Below, piece after piece: positions 60,021 through 64,000 of a stretch of DNA of 64,000 bases. The notes under the pieces were generated by a model. It was given only the letters and a program-made list of their open reading frames with translations. It was not told the origin of the DNA and did not search any database. Made by a program: the position numbers and the translations under genes. The stretch comes from Trichoplusia ni (taxonomy: Eukaryota; Arthropoda; Insecta; Lepidoptera; Noctuidae). Location of the stretch: positions 12,214,001-12,278,000 of the forward strand of contig NC_039479.1 of the NCBI RefSeq assembly GCF_003590095.1. The letters run 5' to 3'. Within the stretch, counting starts at the first letter, position 1, and every line of letters starts with the position of its first letter.

Positions 60021-61189
60021 TAAATGGATCATAAACAATGAAACTGGAATTAAATTTAACATTTGCATGTCTTCAAAAGTCTATGATATTGGGTCTCTAA
60101 TTTATACGATGAAATATTTAGACTGTAACGTGATTTTTGCTCATAAATGACAGAAGTTCTAATAACAAATATCCTCCACAAGTAATGAAGATCTAAAGCA
60201 GAGCTGCTCAATCATAGATACAATGAATAAGAACGTATTACAAAAATGAATCACCTTAATATAGTTATAACCCAAACAGTTAATAGACTAATCATTCCAA
60301 ATTTAAAATGCGTCGCCATTATTAATTTACGACCCCAATTCCAATTCTAAAACGTTCGAATTCCAAAACTTTAACCGTTACGAATCGATGATATCGATTG
60401 ACCCTCAAACGGTACAGAGAGGGAATCGGTAAGCAATTAAAGTAGGTTGTTAAAAAAGGTTTTATAGCTGGTATATGTAGTATCGTACACAAGTCCTACT
60501 TCGACTTAGAATTCGTCGTGTGTACAATGCTTACCTGTTGCTAGTGCCTCGAGAAAGTGACGCGGCTGAAATGCGCCGTCGCTCGGGGTTACCCGGTTAT
60601 TAATTTGCCCGAAATACGGGTGATTAAGTTTATTTTGGAAGATTGATGTTGAAGGACTAAGTAATACTTTTTGCCAATGAAACAGCGACAGGAGCTGGTA
60701 AACGATGTCCTAGCTAAAGAACTAATTTTGTATAATTTTTTTTATGTACCTTTATTAAATGTGAGTTCCTATATTTAAATTCGATTCATTAGATCAATCG
60801 CGAAATGGCATTTGTTTGAACATTAGTAGTTACTTAGGTAATCTAACGATACTAATTATTTCCATTATCCTTTATATTATAATATCACATTTCTACTTGT
60901 GTTTACCGTAAAAACAATGTTAGCAATGCTTTTTTCCGTAACCACACCATTCATTTCAACCCAAAACACCTATTTCATGAACGCCAAATAACATTCAAAC
61001 CAATTGAATGCCCGACGATTAAAGAAAGTAGTGACGATTACGAGATCGTACAATACGTAACCTCTAAGTTCATTCCTACTGAATAATTCCGTTCATTAAC
61101 GTCCACCTAATGACTGACAATTAGACTAAATCCTGCACATCCGCACTGACCCGAGAGCCCCAATTACACGGATGGGCACATTTGAAACT
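60021..61189. other. Mixed non-coding DNA with one CpG-rich block
   Basis: About 60530-60620 is CpG-rich (AGTGACGCGGCTGAAATGCG) and open in several frames on both strands. On the minus strand it ends in a consensus donor, AACAG|GTAAGC, at 60530. I cannot tell an exon from a regulatory block here. The rest is featureless. Confidence 0.35.
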
Positions 61190-61340
61190 ATTACGCGATG
61201 TCAGTGTAGTGTTGCGGGGGAAGGATGGCAACACCGGCCCGGGCGGAGGCAGTGTGCGCGAGCCGTCAGCCGCGCCGACCGCTCCCAGACACCCCTAGTA
61301 ATAAGTGACAACAGACTATACAACACCTCTAATTAGTTAT
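61190..61340 (+). promoter_or_regulatory. GC-rich promoter-like block
   Basis: A sharp GC and CpG rise (GGCCCGGGCGGAGGCAGTGT, GCGCGAGCCGTCAGCCGCGC) follows a TCAGTGT initiator-like site at 61201, with GCAGTGTG at about 61238. After it the sequence returns to AT-rich, UTR-like text with CpGs until about 61.5 kb. It resembles the promoter at 31.8-31.95 kb. If used, it could start a separate gene or be an alternative promoter for exons to the right. Confidence 0.4.
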
Positions 61341-62316
61341 ACGTGTTTAAAAAAAAGTCCGCGGCCAAAAATTCCGTGTTGCGTTTCGATTACCGCGCAG
61401 TGCTCAATTTGATTTTAAATTAAGAAGTAATTTTGAATTTTGTTCTCGGTTTTTGAATTAAGTGCGTCGCGTCTTGTTGTTTTTTTTTAATTACTTTAAA
61501 ATGTTTAAAATTTAATCGAAGAATGTTCATCTCTTTTTTTTAATGAGATCTGTTTATACAACGGTGTCATTTTAAACTTTAGATGTATTTTGTAAATCTT
61601 CGTGTTACGGCCGAGTCTGCGCATATTTGCATATTAATGCGAATTTACATATTTACTTTAAAGTGTCAGTGCATTATGCTTTTAAGCCGTGTTTTCCATT
61701 ATTAAACAACTAAAACTACTTCTGAACTATAAGCAAGTTTACCCTAAAGAACGAAAATGCGCATTTGAGACGACAGCTTTTCAAAAACGACGACCGTGTG
61801 ATTTTTACTGAGAATTTGGCTGTTAAAAACAATGGGCTTAAAAATAAACCTTCCAACCTCAAATTCATTAATACTTAAAACGTAATCACGGCGTCATCAG
61901 CTCAAATATTCAAATAAAGCTGCAATCTCCGCGATAAGATCTCTCGGGGGAGTGTTGAGGCGCAACAGTTAGTCCATAATCTCTCCCCGTCTTTTATCAC
62001 GGCCGCATTACCGATGTATGAAACCACTTTCACGTCTAACGTCTCCCTAGATCCTTTTTCAAATTGAAAACCCCGAGCGTTTTATAATACCAATTTTAGT
62101 TCGCTGTACCCTCTAAAATATGTAACGTACTGTATGTGAAGCTAAACACAAGCATTCCCCAAAAGTAATTAAAATGCTGTCAGAACATAATTGGATTTAT
62201 TATGCTTCCCTGTAATCACCTCACCATTGCTTGTACTGAGAGGATTCCCTTTAATTACTTTTCATATTCGATAAGAAAATGTGATTCTTGTTAACTGTGT
62301 AATTGTATTCTATTTG
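61341..62316. other. Non-repetitive, possibly regulatory DNA
   Basis: Octamer-like ATTTGCAT (61625) and GATA-type sites (CCGCGATAAGATCTC at about 61929, TTTTATCACGG at about 61992) fall in a stretch free of the window's repeats and with balanced composition at 61860-62040. Enhancer function is only a suggestion from motif density. Confidence 0.3.
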
Positions 62317-62335
62317 TGGCGCCCAACTTGGGGCC
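62317..62335 (+). other. LTR-element primer-binding-site motif (tRNA-Lys type)
   Basis: TGGCGCCCAACTTGGGGCC differs by one base from the classic primer-binding site complementary to the 3' end of tRNA-Lys used by many retroviruses and LTR retrotransposons. It should directly follow a 5' LTR, here ending near 62316. No gag or pol frame follows, so only a fragment remains. LTR borders could not be set. Confidence 0.45.
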
Positions 62336-63103
62336 GACGTAGATTGATGTCCTTGCCTGAAACCTTTACTAAATAAGTAAATAAAAGCAATTACACGAGA
62401 CATTGGGCTATAACGTTCACGAAATGTCAATGTGAAATCAATATTGTTCAAGAGAATTGTATCGAAGCGCGGCCGTCACTCGATCTCGCGTACTCTCATC
62501 TTATATTAGTATTTTATTACGTAGATAAAATCAAATGATCCATCTTAGGATCCTAATTTGGTGGAAAAGTAGAAGCGATCAATCAAAACTCGTGATTGTT
62601 TCTAAAACTTCCAATGCGCGTTGTTATGTTCGTTGCTTATGAATTGTTTGATAATAACGGAGAAATACTCAGCTCGAGTATAGCCTGATTAGCGATGAGA
62701 GTAAACAAACACCCACATCTAATACCGTAGAATTACTACGACACGTAGTAGCTCTTACTACGGATATGCAACAAGAAATTACAGAAAATCAACTTTGAAC
62801 AGTCCACTTTATACTAATAAACAGGACCCTCGAGACTATTAAAACTGTTTGATACATAAAAGATTTTTGATATGTGAAATTCTGTTCGAAGCTCATTTGA
62901 TGTTATGTTTTTTAATAGTTTAGACGGGGCTTGGGTGAGCGTAAGCGATTCTAAAAAACATTAAAAGTTTGAATTCAATATCCAATAATGCTTGATAATT
63001 TCGGTCCCCCTTTACAACGAAATAAGAAACGAAAACAATTGATGGAGAATACAATTTAAAAAAATCGAAAGCGTTACCCGATAACTCATATTATCGCCTT
63101 TAG
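62336..63103. other. Non-coding DNA, nothing identified
   Basis: A moderately CpG-rich spot lies at 62465-62495 (GAAGCGCGGCCGTCACTCG), and possible donors GTGAGC and GTAAGC lie at about 62935-62945. No frame or repeat is recognised. Confidence 0.4.
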
Positions 63104-63298
63104 TCACTGCCAGCGTTCAATTTAAGCTTTATCAATCACTGTTTGACTTCTGATGTTTCTGTTGTGTGGTCACGATACTATGAGCGGCGCCCACGCAAGT
63201 CAAACGATGTCTGCGACCCCGTCATGGTAGGCGGCAAGCCGTCTGGATCAAATAAATTAAAAAGTGCCACACGAGATAAATCTCACACATTTTTATAT
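63104..63298 (+). CDS. Candidate internal exon, 65 codons, unrecognised product
   Basis: The stretch is bounded by a good acceptor (TTATCGCCTTTAG|) and a fair donor (TAT|GTGAGG). It is exactly 195 bp and open in one frame, with phase 0 at both ends. The central part is GC-rich and coding-like, reading SRYYERRPRKSNDVCDPVMV then GGKPSGSNKLKSATRDKS: basic, polar and without hydrophobic segments. Its phase fits the phase-0 end of the membrane-protein exon at 33005, where it would extend a cytoplasmic tail across a 30-kb intron. It could instead belong to a gene starting near 61.2 kb. A shorter exon starting at about 63184, or a minus-strand frame (MTGSQTSFDLRGRRS), cannot be excluded. Confidence 0.3.
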
Positions 63299-64000
63299 GT
63301 GAGGATTAGAATTCAATATATGTAGACAGTTTTTAATCATTAATCATTTTAATAAATCATAAATTTTGTATTCAAGTTAAAATTGATGTAAAAAAAAACA
63401 AGAAACAAATACCATGAAATCGATTTATTTCTAATACATTTCAATATCTTGATACTTTAAAAAAAACATTGGGTAAAGAAATACTCTCGTGAGTGAGCGA
63501 AATTTTTCCTTAACAAACACCTCATATATTAAAATTAAATTCTTAAAAGCAAATTAACAGCTGTAATATCTTTCCTATATTAACATGGCTGGTTGGCACT
63601 GGACTTGGCGGCTCTATCCATCATACCTTTTAATTAAAGTAATAAGCTTTTTATAGTTTCCTTCGTTGTGTTTAACCGCCATAATTTGTCAAAGACGCCT
63701 TCAAACTTTTATAAGTGACATTATTCTTTTTCATATTTTACTTTCCGCTTCACAAACGTTTTATATTTCTTTAAGAATTTTAGCCAAGTTTCGTTTCTTC
63801 TTTGCCCAAGTAATGGAATTAGTTTGGTGGCCCTTAAAACCAGATAATGTTTTTATAGAAAAATCTTTTGTGATTTTATAAATTTGATGTAGTAGGGACA
63901 GATTAGAACACAACAGTTTTTTTTTATTCTATGTCAAAAAAACCTTTACAAACTCAGTTCACAAATGTTATTACAATAATTATACTATCACGATTAACGG
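63299..64000. other. AT-rich end of the window
   Basis: No gene or repeat is recognised. The 71-codon frame at 63666-63881 is phenylalanine/leucine-rich with no domain. Confidence 0.4.

Noticed and set aside
1..64000. CRISPR arrays, bacterial operons, Shine-Dalgarno sites and known conserved insect microRNAs
   Set aside because: No regularly spaced direct repeats or bacterial gene organisation exist, and I found no match by eye to common insect microRNA seeds in a hairpin context.

Overview
This is a 64 kb piece of insect nuclear DNA, almost certainly from a moth or butterfly (Lepidoptera). It is AT-rich and mostly non-coding. It is full of repeat families I know from lepidopteran genomes: short Helitrons of the Lep1 type, a 5S-rRNA-headed SINE, tRNA-headed SINEs, LINE 3' tails ending in short tandem repeats, and small inverted-repeat elements. 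There are no operons and no bacterial or CRISPR features. The two loci I can support as genes are split by GT-AG introns with arthropod-style signals. Nearly all open frames over 60 codons are chance frames or lie inside repeats.

Layout. 1-18 kb: repeats in AT-rich DNA, including a 5S-type SINE with a perfect 13-bp target duplication (13.1-13.5 kb), a Helitron nested in another repeat (10.6 kb), a LINE remnant ending in a C2H2 zinc finger (14.6 kb) and a foldback element (14.8 kb). 18.3-18.8 kb: a GC-rich island that may be a first exon or promoter. 24.9-25.8 kb: a complete two-exon gene for a 75-residue DMAC1/TMEM261-like protein, an inner-mitochondrial-membrane complex I assembly factor. 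31.8-33.0 kb: a GC-rich promoter and the first two exons of a gene for a small single-pass membrane protein I do not recognise. The start codon sits at the very end of exon 1 and is split from the rest by a 750-bp intron.

33-63 kb reads as one very long intron or an intergenic desert. It holds Helitrons, a twice-copied element whose second copy has a 20-bp target duplication (38.2 and 41.1 kb), MITEs, LINE tails and a 116-bp-arm inverted repeat (50.5 kb). 59-64 kb holds a coding remnant (59.8 kb), a GC-rich promoter-like block (61.2 kb), a tRNA-Lys primer-binding-site motif from an LTR element (62.3 kb) and a 195-bp candidate exon (63.1 kb). That exon's reading phase fits the end of exon 2 of the membrane-protein gene.

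The two genes have no evident functional link. Species, expression and the downstream exons of the membrane-protein gene cannot be settled from the sequence alone.
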